A stretch of 64,000 nt of DNA from Daucus carota subsp. sativus. Its lineage: Eukaryota > Streptophyta > Magnoliopsida > Apiales > Apiaceae. This document shows positions 46,759 to 60,419 of this stretch, piece by piece (the first letter of the stretch is position 1; each line of letters starts with the position of its first letter). A program made the position numbers and the translations under genes. A model generated the notes under the pieces. It was not told where the DNA came from. It did no database searches and saw nothing but the letters and a program-made list of their open reading frames with translations. The stretch spans positions 44,390,689 through 44,454,688 of the forward strand of contig NC_030381.2 in the NCBI RefSeq assembly GCF_001625215.2, in the 5' to 3' direction.

Positions 46759-49700
46759 CTACTCCTTTGAAGCAGAAGAAGATTCTTTCAGGCATGCTCT
46801 CATTATCTCTCCAAGCTTAGAGCAAGCATTAAGGCAGAGTTCCATAGCCTGTTCAATGAAACCATATCAGCTCACAAATCCTCATAACAGAATTAACTAT
46901 ATGCTATATCTATCAAACCCCTAACAGATGCATCATGCCAATATTTCGTGTATCAAATACATATTTGATCGGTTGATGAACACACAAACCTACTGTCATA
47001 ACAACCTCTAGAATTTACTTGATATGCAATTTTGACTGTACAGTACGATACATAAAAGAGTACTGAATTCACAATAAACAATCATCAATGCAATGAATAG
47101 AAAGCAAAATACTTTCAACATGTTTGGAATAATAAGTTTCATTATAAATGAAATGTCATTAAATAGTCATACCTCATGAACTTTCGGGGTTGACCATTCC
47201 CCTGAGATGGCAAGCTGAGTGATCTCACTACGGGATGCCATGCAAGTGATCATTAGGCCTGCTTCCTGATAGCTTTCTTCCTCCAAAACAGGATCAATTA
47301 CAAGGCTCTTCCCAAGGCAAGACTATGGCAAAAAAGAAAAAGGTGAGAGCAATTTCAAGAAGAGACTCTATGCCAAAAAAATCAAAATCAAAATTGTTTG
47401 ACCACTGAGAAAGCACAGATGTCTTGGAACACAAAAAGTTGATTTGATATGTCAAAAGGTAGGACAGTACATTAAAAACAGTTTAACTAACGAGTAATAA
47501 CAGTTCCTTAACAATGACAGCAAAGATCTGTAAAGGTGGAGATTAAACAAAAAGGACTACATGATTTATAAGAACAAAACTGAAACTAAAAGAGTGATAA
47601 AAATCTTGCATTATATTACTTAGAAATAAATGGGTCTATTATAGTACTAACCACAGAAACTGCACTAATCAAGTCATACAACATAATCCCGGCATCTGCT
47701 AAGGCAAGACTAGCACATGATATCACAACAGGAAGATCACCTGCAACAGTAACAATATGGTAAAACTAACAAATAACCAATTAACAAACTTATATAACAT
47801 AATAAGAAATGGTTCGACTACTGTGCAATATTGCAAATATATCATATAGTAAATTGTTTAAAGCTGTGGTTCAACAATCTTCCACAAAATCAAAATTTCC
47901 ATTAGCTGTTAAATATACATGTGCATATGGTCAAAGTATACAAGGATATCAGGAAGATATCACAACGCATGTAAAAACAATTTTGGTATATATGAGATTA
48001 CAAACTATAATAACTCAATACATTACACAATTGTCAAATTCCAAATGAAAAACTTACTGCCACCAGATTCCAAGACCAATGCAAAAACATCAACAGTCGT
48101 CTTTGGGAAAGTATCCAAAATTATGGCACCCTCCAGAGCTTTATGTAGCTTGGCTGAAATCTCTTTACCATCTGACCCCTATCACATGTAAATATACCCT
48201 CTTAGATTAAGAACTTGAAATCAAGACCAAAAAAAAAAAAAGTAAACTAAGGATAAAAAGGCAAAATATTAACCTGCCCGCGTGTAGGGGTAGCAAAAGT
48301 TGTATAACTGACATTACAATTTAGCCGCCCTGTGTCACTATACTTCATAGCTTTCTTACTTTCCCTAGGTCCAAACCTGAAAAACATAAACCATCTCCAT
48401 GATTCACCCTTAATCTGATTAACAGATCAATTACAACAGGGACCTTCCCTCACATATATCATATATGATACTCATTCGCACCGTCTTTGCTGAAATAGCA
48501 GTTCAATTATTTACAATAATAAGTTCTATTCTTAGGCTCTGAACTTCACTCTAGCCCCTCATAAGATGCTTGCGTGTGTATGTATGTGCATTTCTATTTA
48601 CGAGCTTAAAGCTTTCAGAGTCACAAATGTCATAACTTACTTTAAGGACTTTCATCAGCCAAGTGGAGAACCTTAATTAGTTGGTCTTGAATTTATTTTA
48701 CAATGACAACGTAATGGCAATGATTTTTTGAGTAAGTTAAAGAAGATCTTGATTAACCAGACATTCTTTACTCCACACCCCAAAGTGCTGGTGCTTGTTT
48801 TCTTCCACATGGCAACTGTGACCATAGTCCTGCCACATGCAACTTTACTTTTCTGGCCCAAGGTATTAAAGGGTTTCTGGATTTCACAATTACTTATCCG
48901 ATTTAAAACGAGTTTGAAATATTATCTATGGAGTTGGAAGCTGTTCAGCTTTCACATTCAGGATGTTTTAGTTGGTCCAAAAGCTGAAGTAACATTTGAT
49001 GTTAAGGTCCAAAAAGAATGCAAGGTGGTCCATCTCAAAAAGTAGCTCTAAAGGAGACTAGGCTTAAATTTATATGGAAAATGCTAATATAGATCTTAAT
49101 ATGGAGGAGATAGCTATCTGGCAACTGTGTTTTAAACATTTCTAATTATGAATGCCACCATACCCCATACCCTCCTGGTCATAATCATATACTCATATAG
49201 TGAAGATGTATCCAAAATTTTGTTTATGATTTTGCAAATTTGTGAAATTCAAGAGGCTAACAAATGCAGTACACCCATTAAATACAATAGATGCAGTACA
49301 TGTGGAGGATTCCCAAATCTAGTCCCACAAAAGATGGTTTTATTTCATACATATGGAGAACAGAAAAACTGTCTACAACATTAATATAACAGGCATGTAT
49401 ACATGTGTGCATTTTTGTAAGCCTAAAAAATCACATGTCTACAAAGTACTTCAGGGTTGAAAGAATACAACATAGCAGGGTAATCCACTTACACAGATAC
49501 AATGACTTTGGTATTTCCAAACTCTGCATAAGCAGATCCTGATGCTGAATTCACTGCACCAGTCCTTAAAACTGCAGATCAAGAGTGAAGGTTAATATAT
49601 TTAGTAAATTGACTAAAACAAAGACGAAACAATTGAACGCAGTAAAAGCACAAATATAGAAGACAATTACAATTAACAATAGCTGCAATGTGGTAGATCA

Positions 49701-51840
49701 ACAAATGCTTACTATTGGACAAGAACGTTATTTGACATGAACAATTATAATTCCATTTTATGTGACTATTAGTTTGACATCATCCACTAGTCACCAATCC
49801 CATTGCAGGAAGAATCAGGACTTGCAAATTTTCGTTATCTAAAACAAGCATGGTTACACAGAAATGAATACTTATATACTTGATGACATGAATTTAAAAG
49901 GTAGCTTATAATTGCTACCCTTAATGTCATATATCAAAATAATGAGATGATGTGTTGGAATTGGATCGGGATTCTCTATGCTTTGAGAAAAACAATCAAA
50001 AGATTGAGAAAAACAAACAAGTCAAGAGAGCCCTTTTGAACAGAAGGTCACAGCACAAAACCATAGCAACAAAATAATCGACAGCAGTAGAGAAAATTAA
50101 AGCATGTAAACTGTAAAGTATCAAAGAAACAAAGAATCCACGGAGAAAGAAAAACTCGATAGGTGATTAGAAGATTGCTTTTAAATGCTTCAAATAGAAG
50201 TGGTAATCTTAAGAATACAAATTTATATGGTCACAGGCAGGAACTGGGATATGCTAGTTGCCAGGTATGAACATAGCATAACTAGAGAAGCCTGGTGAGC
50301 TCCTCACCCTATGACCAAACACACATAGAACAGTATTACTCCCTAAAAATGAAGACGCAATGTAACAAAAGAATGAAGTACAAAGGAATGAAGTGAGGAA
50401 GACCGGAAAATTTGAAAGAAAAAGTTACTGGATCGGTCAGCAGAAATCACTCCAAACGGCAGACGTATCTTTGTAAAAAATGTGCCATTTGAAAACAAGA
50501 TATTCTAGACAGACTTTTACACAAAATGAAATGCGACAGCTCATAAGATTGGAACTATTATGAAATGAAGCAGATCAACATTATAGGTGCAAACACTTGG
50601 AAACTGTGTTGGCAGACAAATGTCCACATTAAGATGGATGCTAACCAACATAAGTCCACATCTGAAAGAAGATCATAAGGTTTTGCCACATACAAAACGT
50701 ATACCAGTAGGCTCTAGGAGGCTCTCGGCTCAGGGCTGTAAGTTGAAACAAAAAAATTTAAAGTGGTTGGGGCTTTATCTGAGAAATGAATTTGTAATTG
50801 GCTGTGTTGATGCATTTGATTCTTATGGCACTAAACTATATATTAAACAGGAAACTATCATCTTTTACTTTCAGTATATCAACGAAGATATATTACCAAA
50901 CATATAACTCCTAATTTATAATATCATTTTAAGTTGAGAAACAATAAATGAATTGTATTGTCATTCTGAAACATATACTTAGACAAAGGGAAACAATCAG
51001 GGGTTAATGCCTTTTTAAACCACAATACAATGATTTTGCAACCAAAATACCACACTGAAAAATTTGGTCCAGGATACCACATTGGATACGTGTGTTTGTC
51101 TTGCATATCACCATAAGGTAATAAGCATGTCTCGTATGCGTATCTTTGGAATTTTCGAGAGAGGGGTACTTTTTGTTATTTCTTTTCAGAAGAGGCATAT
51201 CTGCCAAATGTATCTTCGCGCATTGCGCAATGATTTCTTGACCCCGTTTTTTCACCCACGATTTGTTGACACAATTTCATATTAAAAACATAATCTTTGC
51301 ATCTCATCAACTAAAAATCTTTTAAATTTTGTCAAAAAGTCCTCTTGAGCTAATAAACCTCCCAAACTCGAACACCTTTATGTGAAGTAAATCACCAGAA
51401 GGTCCAAAACTCTAGTCCAACCAATCAAAATGAACCGATAAATTCCTTTCCAGGAGATTCATTACACACATATCTCTTATGCATATCGATGCAAACATGT
51501 GGTGCCATAGGCCCTCTCTCATTTCTGGTATTTCAGTGACAACAAACATGTTCAAATTTGATACTTGGGGCATTTATCAATCAGCTTAAAAACAAAAAAC
51601 AATGCATGCAATCAGATAATAATTCAATTAATGAAATAATACCAACCTATGCTACACAAACAGCACACATCTACTAAAAACATCAGGAACCAGAAACAAA
51701 ATAAGAATACATGAATTATAGATATAGAGGGGCGGGGGAGGGAGGGGGGATAGAAAGAGAGGTAGAGAGAGAGAGAGAGGGGGGGAAGAGGGAGGGAGGG
51801 AGGGAGAGAGAGAGAGAGAGAGGGAGGGAGAGAGAGAGGG

Positions 51841-51872
<32 letters not shown>

Positions 51873-52150
51873 AGAGAGGAGAGGGAGAGGGGGGAGGAGA
51901 GAGGAGCGAGCGCTCTAGATCGGAGATGAGTTATCGTTGTCTGTTGTGTGTGGTTGTGGTAATGAGATCAGCGATCTATAGCTCTCTCTATATCGATCCG
52001 CTCGAGTATACAAGCAGGGCGGCACTGATGGAAGGCACGGCCGTCAGGGCGGACCCAATCAACGTCAGAGAAAACAGGAGCTCTCTTCTGTTTCTGAATT
52101 TTGGGCGACGGTGAATAGGTCGTCGGAGTTGCATTATCTTTTCCGGCCAT
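46759..52150 (-). CDS. RRP41L: Exosome RNase PH-like subunit RRP41L/MTR3-like
   Basis: Seven exons on the complement: 52150-52012, 49571-49493, 48376-48274, 48178-48058, 47740-47652, 47322-47173, 46848-46759; 771 nt, 256 aa. The RNase PH fold begins with DWVRPDGRAFHQCRPA (about 30-46). Then come GAVNSASGSAYAEFGNTKVI, VFGPRESKKAMKYSDTGRLN, YTTFATPTRGQ, KLHKALEGAII, KTTVDVFALVLESGG and SCASLALADAGI. After residue 177 is the C-terminal RNase PH domain 2 (CLGKSLVIDPVLEEE, SEITQLAISGEWSTPKVHEA). This matches Arabidopsis RRP41L, the plant MTR3-type ring subunit, in sequence and length. The exosome degrades and trims RNA 3' to 5'; RRP41L has been linked to mRNA turnover in germinating seeds. Catalytic activity of this subunit should not be assumed. 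Intron 1 is 2440 nt and opens with a long GA/CT tract. Confidence 0.93.
49572..52011 (-). other. Large intron 1 of RRP41L-like gene
   Basis: Apart from the GA/CT tract at its start, this 2.4 kb intron is AT-rich with no recognisable element or coding exon. Frames at 50587-50907 and 51064-51285 have no protein-like features. Confidence 0.6.
51722..51908. repeat. Long GA/CT microsatellite in RRP41L intron 1
   Basis: About 185 bases are almost pure purine on the plus strand: GA repeats mixed with GGGA and GAGGG blocks. It starts roughly 100 bases after the exon-1 donor in the sense direction. The translated frame across it (Arg/Glu runs) is an artefact. Confidence 0.93.
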
Positions 52151-52469
52151 GGCGTCTCCGATTAGTATGTATGTGTATCTATCTGTGTGTAGCTCTGGTC
52201 TTGTGTTCGAGTGTGCAGGTTTTATACTATGTCAGTGTGTCGAAGCTGTATATCACTTGGCAACACACCTTAGTTTGGGCTTCGAACTCGGCTGGAAACC
52301 CTTGTATTAAAACTAGTTGGTGGACCCATTTGAAGTGTCGGGTTAACGTAGTGGGCCTTGTAATATATAGTGACACACACGACCCATGCCGTTTAATTTT
52401 GTATTTTTGTAACCTTCTGACAAGTGTTTTGACTTTTGTCACGTAATTTAAGAAAATCATACTTTTATA

Positions 52470-52653
52470 TATTATTTTCTAAATTTTTTTTCTGAATAAA
52501 AGTTTAAAATCGATAATTTTATTTTAAAAATTGAAAAATAATATTTATTTTTTTTTTTGAAAATGAAAAATAATATTTGAAAGTATGTTTTTCTTGCATT
52601 TTAAATTACATGCTCAAAAAATCAGAGTCACACGTATTTTGAGATGGAGGGAG
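52470..52653. mobile_element. Truncated Stowaway MITE, family A copy 3
   Basis: The right end GAGATGGAGGGAG followed by TA (52654-52655), and the internal TTTTTCTGAATAAAAGTTTAA, match the 19167 element. The left terminus is lost or decayed. It lies between the O-fucosyltransferase stop codon and the RRP41L start. Confidence 0.6.
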
Positions 52654-52988
52654 TACAACTGCAATTTATCAGAATTCATATATTATATTATTAACCACCG
52701 GATAAAATTTATTAGAATCAGGACTGAATACCTTAGTAAATATAATACATTATATGCTCAACTCACAGTAGTTTGAAGAAAATCTAAGCTAATCCAAAAT
52801 GTAAACAACTAACAATCCTCTCCGTCTCTTCCCCTCACAATAAAAGATGTGATAATGTGAACTACACAGGAAAACTAGGATAAAGTATCTTATTCGAACT
52901 GTAAAAACCACAACCAAACATCGCATACTTGCACTGCAAATCATACGAAATATTGAAGAAACATCCCGTGTATCTTCAAACCATAGTC

Positions 52989-55900
52989 TCAAGAATAGCA
53001 CATACAGTCTGGAGCGGGATAGGTATATATTGACTGTCCCGGTTTTCTGGTTTTAAGTTGGCCTTGCCTATTCTTGTGCCCTTCCATGACTGCGTCTTGG
53101 AAGTCCGTCCAACTGATGCTCTTGTTCAGGAAAAGCTGGCCCAACAGTGCCATATTAGGTCTGATTGTCTTCATATTCAGGTATGTTCGATGCCCTACCT
53201 GTCATAAGTAAATTGTTACTTTTCATACTCAAAACTCATTGCAAAAAATTGTTTCCACATTTCTTATGTGAATGCAAGGACGATCTGAACTTCAGCATTA
53301 GGATATTTGCTCAATGATTTTTTAGTGGAACTAAATGACAGCCAATCCTTTGGAGTTGCTGGTTTTGAAAATTGGACTTACTATGGAAAGAAAGGAGCAT
53401 TTAGGAGATTGAAAAGTGAAGCAAATTCAGTTACAAAAATGTGCAGCCGACCATGAATTTTGCAAGTACAAAGCGAATTGTTTACCATGGCATTGTGCAT
53501 ATTCCCAGGTGACGCAGAGACAAAGATGTCACTTTGCATGCCAACATAGTAGTCAACAGCTGCTAACAAAGAAGCCTTCCCTTTGATGTTAGCCCTTTCC
53601 TCTCCTGATGCAAGACTCTTCTTATCTTCCATAAGTGGGAACAGTTCCCGTAATGTTGAGATCCTAGCTTCCCCGCCATAAACCTGAAAGCATGACCATC
53701 AGATGTATAAAATAATTAAGCTTTGTGAGAGAAAAGATGTAAGCCAAAAGTCACACAGATAATTTAGTGCTGTGCCTCAGTGATCAGTGCGATAACTAAG
53801 GAAGTTTTAGTAGTAACCTTATGAGAAGCAAGATAAAGACGAGTGTTGTTGTCAAAGCCCATAGCGGCTAGTAGTAATCCAATTTCTTCTGGAGTTAATG
53901 GACAGCGACCCTGATTCCTCAACTCTTCATCAGTGAACTGGGAGTTTAAGACTCTTCCCTGCCAAATAACTTGTCGGTACTTAGCCAGTGCCAGCTTCTC
54001 AGCTTTGCCACCTCCAAAATCACAGGCTGAATGTGCAGCCATATCCTGAAAAGATTAGATGGTGATATACTTCTAGGAGTTCAAAGACAATAAAATCTTC
54101 AAGTGTAACAAGAAAAGAGCTAGAATCAAATAGATGCATATTCTGCTAATATCTTGTCCAGCTAACGGAAAAACATTCAAAAAAAATGTTATTGAAGAAA
54201 CTTAAACTATAAACTTAGACAAGGTCCAAGCTACTTGCAGATCCTTATCAATGAACAGCCATAACATGAAGAGAGAAATCATATGAGGTTATTGCGGTGG
54301 AATGATTTGCAGGCAGCTATCTGTATGAAGAACAACCACCCAGCTGATGAGCCTGATAACTGAATCTATGTGACCAAATACTGAATCCGCTAACATGAGC
54401 CAAAATGTAGACTAATAGTGTGCCACAAGAAAAAGTTATCATAGTACGGAATACTGGAACAAGCAATAACTTGTTGCTCTGAAGTGGAAGTTGATACTAA
54501 TGAGCAAAATAGCAATAATCACTTCATAAAGGCAAAGTTTTCATCATCAGTAGTTCAGTACCAAAACTTTTTTGTATTACTTTATTTGTAATTCGCAAGT
54601 GTCTAAAAGTCAGAACATGATAAAATTTTGATATCATAATAGAATTATCGTACCTTGTCAAATCGAAGGTGGAGAACAACAAATTTTCCTGCTGCTTTAT
54701 TTTCTTTTGCATCAGCAATACCTCTAAGAAACTTGCTGTCAATTGCTTCATTTTGCCCTGGAGCATAGCGAAGGCGACTGACAAGGGCATCTCCAAGAGA
54801 TCTGATGTGAGATACAAATCTTAGTGCTTGAAAGTTGACCTTGCAACGTAGATGCTGGATATCCTTGGGCATGTTATCAAAATCCAGACGGTGTGAAAAT
54901 GGTGCAATTGCAGCTATTCCGTAGCTGAAACATGAAATCAACATTGAGTCTTTATTATAATTTCTAAGGATGAACATATTACCTAATTAACTGGGAGTCC
55001 ACCTAAGGATATGTGAAGCCTACATCTCACAACTAGGGTACTTATTACGAAATTGAAGAAAAGTTAGCAATTCTACTCTAAATGGTTATGTGTCATTGTC
55101 TAGAATCCGGAAAGTAACCTACAGAAAAGCAATCTAATGTTGGCACCCATTGGGTACCAGCTCGGCCTGATAAATATGCTATATGATGAACTTTATCTAA
55201 CACACACTATGATCAAGTACTTAATGCAAGACCTCCTACATAAATGAATATCTTTTGCACCACCAAACTTCTGAATGCTGACTTCAACAAATCCAATTAT
55301 TAGCAAGTACATGGCAATAAAACAGGCAAGATGTTATGCCTTTTATGAGTCTTAGTATTCACATTAACCATCAGCAATTTATATCAAGTTCATTGTACTA
55401 CTCTTTCTGATGCTTAAGATAAATGAATCGATGCAGATTTTCAGCTGAATGATGGTTGCTTCATCGAATGAGTCCTAAGAATCATAAATATGAAACCATT
55501 TTTTCTTTTTCTTATCATTTTCATGATTGGTACTTTCTTCAATAATTCTCTTGTATACCTGAGCAGATATAATCACATTCATAGCATCTAGCAAAATCAT
55601 AATAGTATTTTGTCATAATTGTTTGGGGTAAAGCTGACCAAGATAGACCAACCTCTCTAAAACAGGCACCACACTATCCAGATACCAGTTAGCTGAAGCA
55701 TGCACTGGTGCCGTTTTGATTCTTGTAGCTCGAATAGCTGTGGCATAATATTCTCTTGTGCTCCAGGAGAAGTCCTCAGGAAGCTCCTTAACTATAGATA
55801 TATCACCTTTCAATGCATCAATAAAGTGGTCCACATCAAATATATCCATAAATGAGCTGCAGAAGCAAAAAGACGTCAGGATGCTGTTTGCAAACTCATA

Positions 55901-57677
55901 TTGATGGCAATTGAAATTTGGAAAAGCATGCAAGTAGAAAAGGAAACACAAGGAAACAGTATTACAATTGAATTATGCTTCTACCTTGAATCCTTCCAGA
56001 CTGGATTAACTTCTAAATAAGGAATTACAAGTGTTGCATTCAGTATTTTTGCAACAGCAACTGCATCACAGATCTGTTTGTAGGAGACACGCCATAATAT
56101 AATTAGTATATATATCTTTAATCCCTAAAGTAGTAATAATTGAATCAAACAATGTTTCGGTAACTATATAAGCTCTTTTCATATTACTCACCCCCATTCT
56201 CTGTTGGTTCAATCCTCCATCAAGGAACACCTGAAGATATCCCAAAGTGTTTTCAGGTAATATTTCTGCTGCACATACGAAGCAACAAGCAAGAGATAAA
56301 AAAAAAAGTTAATCACGCGTGTATATAAATAGCAGTACACCTACAAGAGAAGGCGGTAACTGGAAGAAGCAAACTTATTCGATTCACTCGAGTAATTTGC
56401 AGAAAAGCTGGCTCAGAAGTAAATATTGGTGGCATGCTTAACACATAGAAGAACCAGTCTTTAAGTAAGTAAATTAGATGAAACGAAGAAGTAAGAAAAT
56501 GGGTGGATCTGGTTCCCTGAATTAAGTTTACAAAGAAGTTGTTGAGGGTTAATGAAAAAATAGATATGCGCAAATAGGAATCACACTACCCCTACAAGTG
56601 TGCCTCACTGTCTGAAGTAGCACAGAATAACTAGCAATTCGGCATGGGTTATAGTACAGCTTCATTACTCACCTGAGGTGGAGGTTGATTCTATACAGGG
56701 CTTCCATCCTTGGTTAGGCAGTGGACTCCATAGCTCAGATTGCTGTTTATCTGACTAGGGAAAACAAAGCAAGAAAGCACAGGATTTTCTTACTATTAAA
56801 ACTTCATGTAAACACAAAGAAAGAAAACTCAATCAACTGTTACTCACAGTTTGACGCTGTACAGCACTCTTGATCAGACGCGAGTGTCTAGTTCTTGGAG
56901 TATTATATTCCTGCACAAGTGAATCGCATTTAAATTAGCCCTCAACCTTTAATTCTAGTCTGTACTCAGAGAAATTCATTGAACTTGACACTAGGCAGAA
57001 GTTTTTTTTTTTTTATCGAAGGCAGAAGTTGCAATCAACCCTACTTATACAAGATAAGTAAACTTGTTATATACTGGACTATACACCTAATTAGATATAA
57101 GACTCGAATTTCAATACTTCGCTGACCATGATATATTTTATCGAAATTGAAAATGCCCAATTGTTCACATCTTGCCATGATCAGTAATAATATTAGATTC
57201 TTTTGAAAAGTATTTTCCCAATTATTCACCTATTTCCACCCATTGCTGGTTCAGTCAATCAAACACATAATCTTTACTACACAGGCCACTTTGAGAAAAC
57301 TACTGAAATTGAAATGACCAGCCACAATATACACACTAAATAATACATATAGAAACTACTATGAACTAGCCCAAAAGGCAAAAAACATTCCACATAGATC
57401 ACCAGAGCAAATTCTTGTCAACAAGCTCTGAATATATAAAATCAAACTAAACAAAACCATATGACAGAAACAATTACAAGTCCTAAACATAAAAATATGA
57501 AAATTAAACAGCATGAGAAAAAAGAATGTGTGGATTATTAAAATTTAATGAACTTACAGAGAAGATAGAAGGAGAAGCATGACTAAAAGGAGCAAAAAGA
57601 GTGGGGAACAAAACAGGTAAAAGCAACACAAACAGCCCAGCAACAACCCCTCCTCCCACTCCTCTCCGGTGACCCAT
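52989..57677 (-). CDS. O-fucosyltransferase family protein (plant GT106/GT65-type)
   Basis: Ten exons on the complement: 57677-57558, 56910-56848, 56754-56673, 56268-56192, 56073-55985, 55856-55653, 54924-54654, 54045-53818, 53683-53486, 53198-52989; 1542 nt, 513 aa. Residues about 11-30 are a signal anchor (GVVAGLFVLLLPVLFPTLF) after a short basic N-terminus, so a type II Golgi membrane protein is expected. The O-FucT domain runs from about 100: FLDGGLNQQRMGICDAVAVA, LNATLVIPYLEVNPVWKDSS, F-M-D-I-F-D, then SYGIAAIAPFSHRL (about 212-225), VVLHLRFDKDMAAHS (about 294-308, the donor-site HLRxDxDM motif), CPLTPEEIGLLL, and YYVGMQSDIFVSASPGNM near 430. It ends with the family-typical YPAPDCMC. The family includes pectin RG-I rhamnosyltransferases as well as putative fucosyltransferases; the substrate here is unknown. 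A GTG upstream at 57725 continues the frame, but the ATG at 57677 is the natural start. Confidence 0.92.
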
Positions 57678-57831
57678 TTTCCGGCGGCCGGCGGCGAAAA
57701 TTCCGGCGAGACCACTAAAAATCACTATCTAGTCAAGAAAAAGAGAAAGAGAAAAAGGGTTATTATTAAAAAGGACAAAAGTGAGAAGTAGTGAAAGCAA
57801 ATATGATAAGTGTTTGATAACAACATAAGAA

Positions 57832-57839
57832 TATTTATA
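57832..57839 (-). promoter_or_regulatory. Probable TATA box of the O-fucosyltransferase gene
   Basis: On the gene strand this reads TATAAATA, about 155 bases upstream of the start codon, giving a 5' UTR of roughly 125 nt. A second candidate, TTTATATAG near 57850, overlaps the same zone. Confidence 0.42.
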
Positions 57840-58335
57840 GTGGAGTTACTATATAAACCCCATCTACCCAACAGTAATAAAAGCATCTCACATGGGCACC
57901 TCAAGTCATAGATTATTAACTTTGTTTTGTTTTTTTTATCTGTGTGTATAGGTTGTATACTTGTATGTATAGGTGGATGGATAAAATGACCTGTGTACAA
58001 TGAAGAAATCTAGTTGAGATGAAGTGTTTAATGCAGAAGTGGGGCCCGGGGAGATCCGTACTATGTTTAGAGTGTGTACGTGTTGATATTATGTTGGGAT
58101 GACATAGATTAGTAGACTTTCTCGTTGTTTATAGATATCTTATTATCTTGTATGGATAATGTTTTGAAAGATAGACTTGAAAAACAGGTGGTCAGATTCA
58201 ATGAAAATTGACGGAAATAAATGTGCTGGTGTTTTCTTTGATAGTAAGAGTTTTTTTCTCAACAATTTAGGAATAAATAAATATTTTGGTAGATTTTTGT
58301 TACCTTTCTATCTTGTATTTTTATACAGTAACGTA

Positions 58336-59240
58336 GGCCTCGTTTGGTATGATGGAACCCAACACTGTAACTTCTAGTTCCATGGAACTTATTTTAGTTA
58401 CAGCGTTTGGTTGCATGATTTTCTAATTTATGCTGTAACTCAAACTTCCTGGGATCTTTTACTTGTAGTGAAACACGGTAACCTAGTTACATAGCTGAGA
58501 GGCGGGTACTATGAGTTACACAGTTGCTGTAATATAAAATATTATATATTAAAATTATATAGCATATCAAAATTGTAATTATCTGTCAAAATTTGAGTTA
58601 AAAACACTAATCCAAATTATACCTCTAATATAATAATATTATTTAAAATTTATTTATATTATCATTATATATATATACACATCACTTAATATTAAATTTT
58701 ATATCCGATTTTAATTATTTTATATATACACAATTTATTTTCTATATGTATAACATATTATATTATATGTATATTTTTTTTATTATTCATGATTTAATAA
58801 TAATATATTTAAATTCAATGTTATTGAATGTTTTTCTTAATACCTTTTTTTGTTATTTGTTTTCTCAAAACTAAAAATCTTATAATATATTATTTTATTT
58901 TATTTGCCACATAGTAATATATTATTAAGATATTAATTCATTGTAATATTTATTTAATTTTTAAAAGTATCATAATTTTTAATTTGAAATCTATATTTAT
59001 TTTATTTATTTATTTAACTTATTTTATTATATAAATAACTTCATTTTTTATATATAATTTGTATGACAACAAAATTTTATTATATATTCAAAATTTTAGT
59101 TACACAAACCCGAACCGTACATTATCACACATTACCAAACACAGGTTTTTAATTTGCACACGACTTATATACCATGTAACCTGGTTCCAAGGATAAGAAA
59201 GTTGCGGTGTAACTACAAAATCAGGGAACCAAACGAGGCC
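58336..59240. mobile_element. TIR element, GGCCTCGTTTGG family
   Basis: Ends GGCCTCGTTTGGT and ACCAAACGAGGCC are perfect 13-bp inverted repeats. GTA lies on both sides (58333-58335 and 59241-59243), a 3-bp duplication as in PIF/Harbinger, although that superfamily prefers TTA or TAA. Subterminal GGTTGCATGATT and GTTACAG motifs lie inside. At 905 bp it is non-autonomous, with an extremely AT-rich core. Confidence 0.75.
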
Positions 59241-59531
59241 GTAAACTCGTAAACTCATAAGGCACTCCCTCACTTTTTTAATAGTTTTCCAGTTTGTATT
59301 TATCACATTTGTCAACACATAATTTTGATTGTTAATATATTTAATTTCGTAAAATACTCATAAATACGAATCTAACAAGATCACTTGTGAGTATATTTAA
59401 TTTTATAAATTAAACGTAAATTAGTAATTTATCTCATGTCATGAACAGTTTTGACATATCAAACTAAAATCAAAAAAAGCACGTAGAAACGAGGGAATAC
59501 AACTAAAAACAAGGGGAATTATCTTGTATAT

Positions 59532-60419
59532 TGTTTTTTCAATCTTATTTTCAAAAATACTACCTTCTCCAATCTTATTTTCAAATCTCTAAAATATTTT
59601 CAAAAATACTACTCCCTCCGTCCCATTTTATGTGACCCTTATTCCTTTTTGGGACGTCCCAAAAAGAATGAACCTACAATACTTACTATTTTTGAACACT
59701 ACTTTTCACTATTACACCCACTACTTTCTTCCACTATCTCTTTTCTATAATAATATAAACACTATTACACCCACTATCTTCCTCCACTATCTCAAATCTA
59801 TTATTAAATATTGGTAGGTCCCACCACTTTACCCACTTTTCAACTAAACTTACTACATTTTTTTTAATCTCCGTGAAAGTCAAACCAGCTCACTCTTTTT
59901 GGGACGGAGGGAGTATCATTTTGAAAATATTTTCCAAAAATACGGTGGTTGCATATGCAACCATATATGCAACTGAATTCCTGATTTCAAGTTTCAGTTT
60001 TCAAATGTCATTTTCGACCTCATATTTGCAATCCATATATATATATATATGTATATGCAACTGAATACAATCATATGCAACTGAATTTCTCATATGCAAC
60101 CTCATATGCAACGGAAAACTGTAAGTTGCAACTGATGTATGGGTGCCCCTGGCGGGGCATTAAATTACAATAGAATCAACTGAATACAACCTCATATGCA
60201 ACCATATATGCAACTGAATTCCTGATTTCAAGTTTCAGATTCCAAATATGAGGTCGAAAATGACATTTAAAATCTGAAACTTGAAATCAGGATTTGTAGT
60301 TGCATATATGGTTGCATATGCAACCACAGTATTTTTGAAAATATTTTAGAGAAGGTAGTATTTTTGAAAATAAGATTGGATAAGGTAGTATTTTTGAAAA
60401 TAAGGTTGAAAACATGATT
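59532..60419. mobile_element. Fold-back element with ATATGCAAC repeats
   Basis: A long inverted repeat: the left arm (AATCTTATTTTCAAAAATAC, CTACCTTCTCC, GGTTGCATATGCAACCATAT, TTTCAAATGTCATTTTCGAC) is mirrored by the right arm (GTCGAAAATGACATTT, ATATGGTTGCATATGCAACC, GAGAAGGTAGTATTTTTG, AAATAAGATTGG). The centre at about 60040-60200 consists of ATATGCAAC-type repeats. Each arm carries an internal direct duplication of the AAGGTAGTATTTTTGAAAAT block. A Stowaway is nested in the left arm. Outer borders are approximate. Confidence 0.72.
59612..59913. mobile_element. Stowaway MITE nested in fold-back element
   Basis: Ends CTCCCTCCGTCCCATTTTAT and TTTTTGGGACGGAGGGAG, with TA at 59610-59611 and 59914-59915. 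The left arm of the surrounding fold-back element resumes on the other side, so this insertion is younger than the host element. Confidence 0.9.

Noticed and set aside
51711..51929. Arg/Glu-repeat protein frame
   Set aside because: It is the translation of a GA microsatellite in an intron.
57504..57725. Longer N-terminus for the O-fucosyltransferase starting at 57725
   Set aside because: The upstream codon is GTG, not ATG; the ATG at 57677 directly precedes a normal signal anchor.
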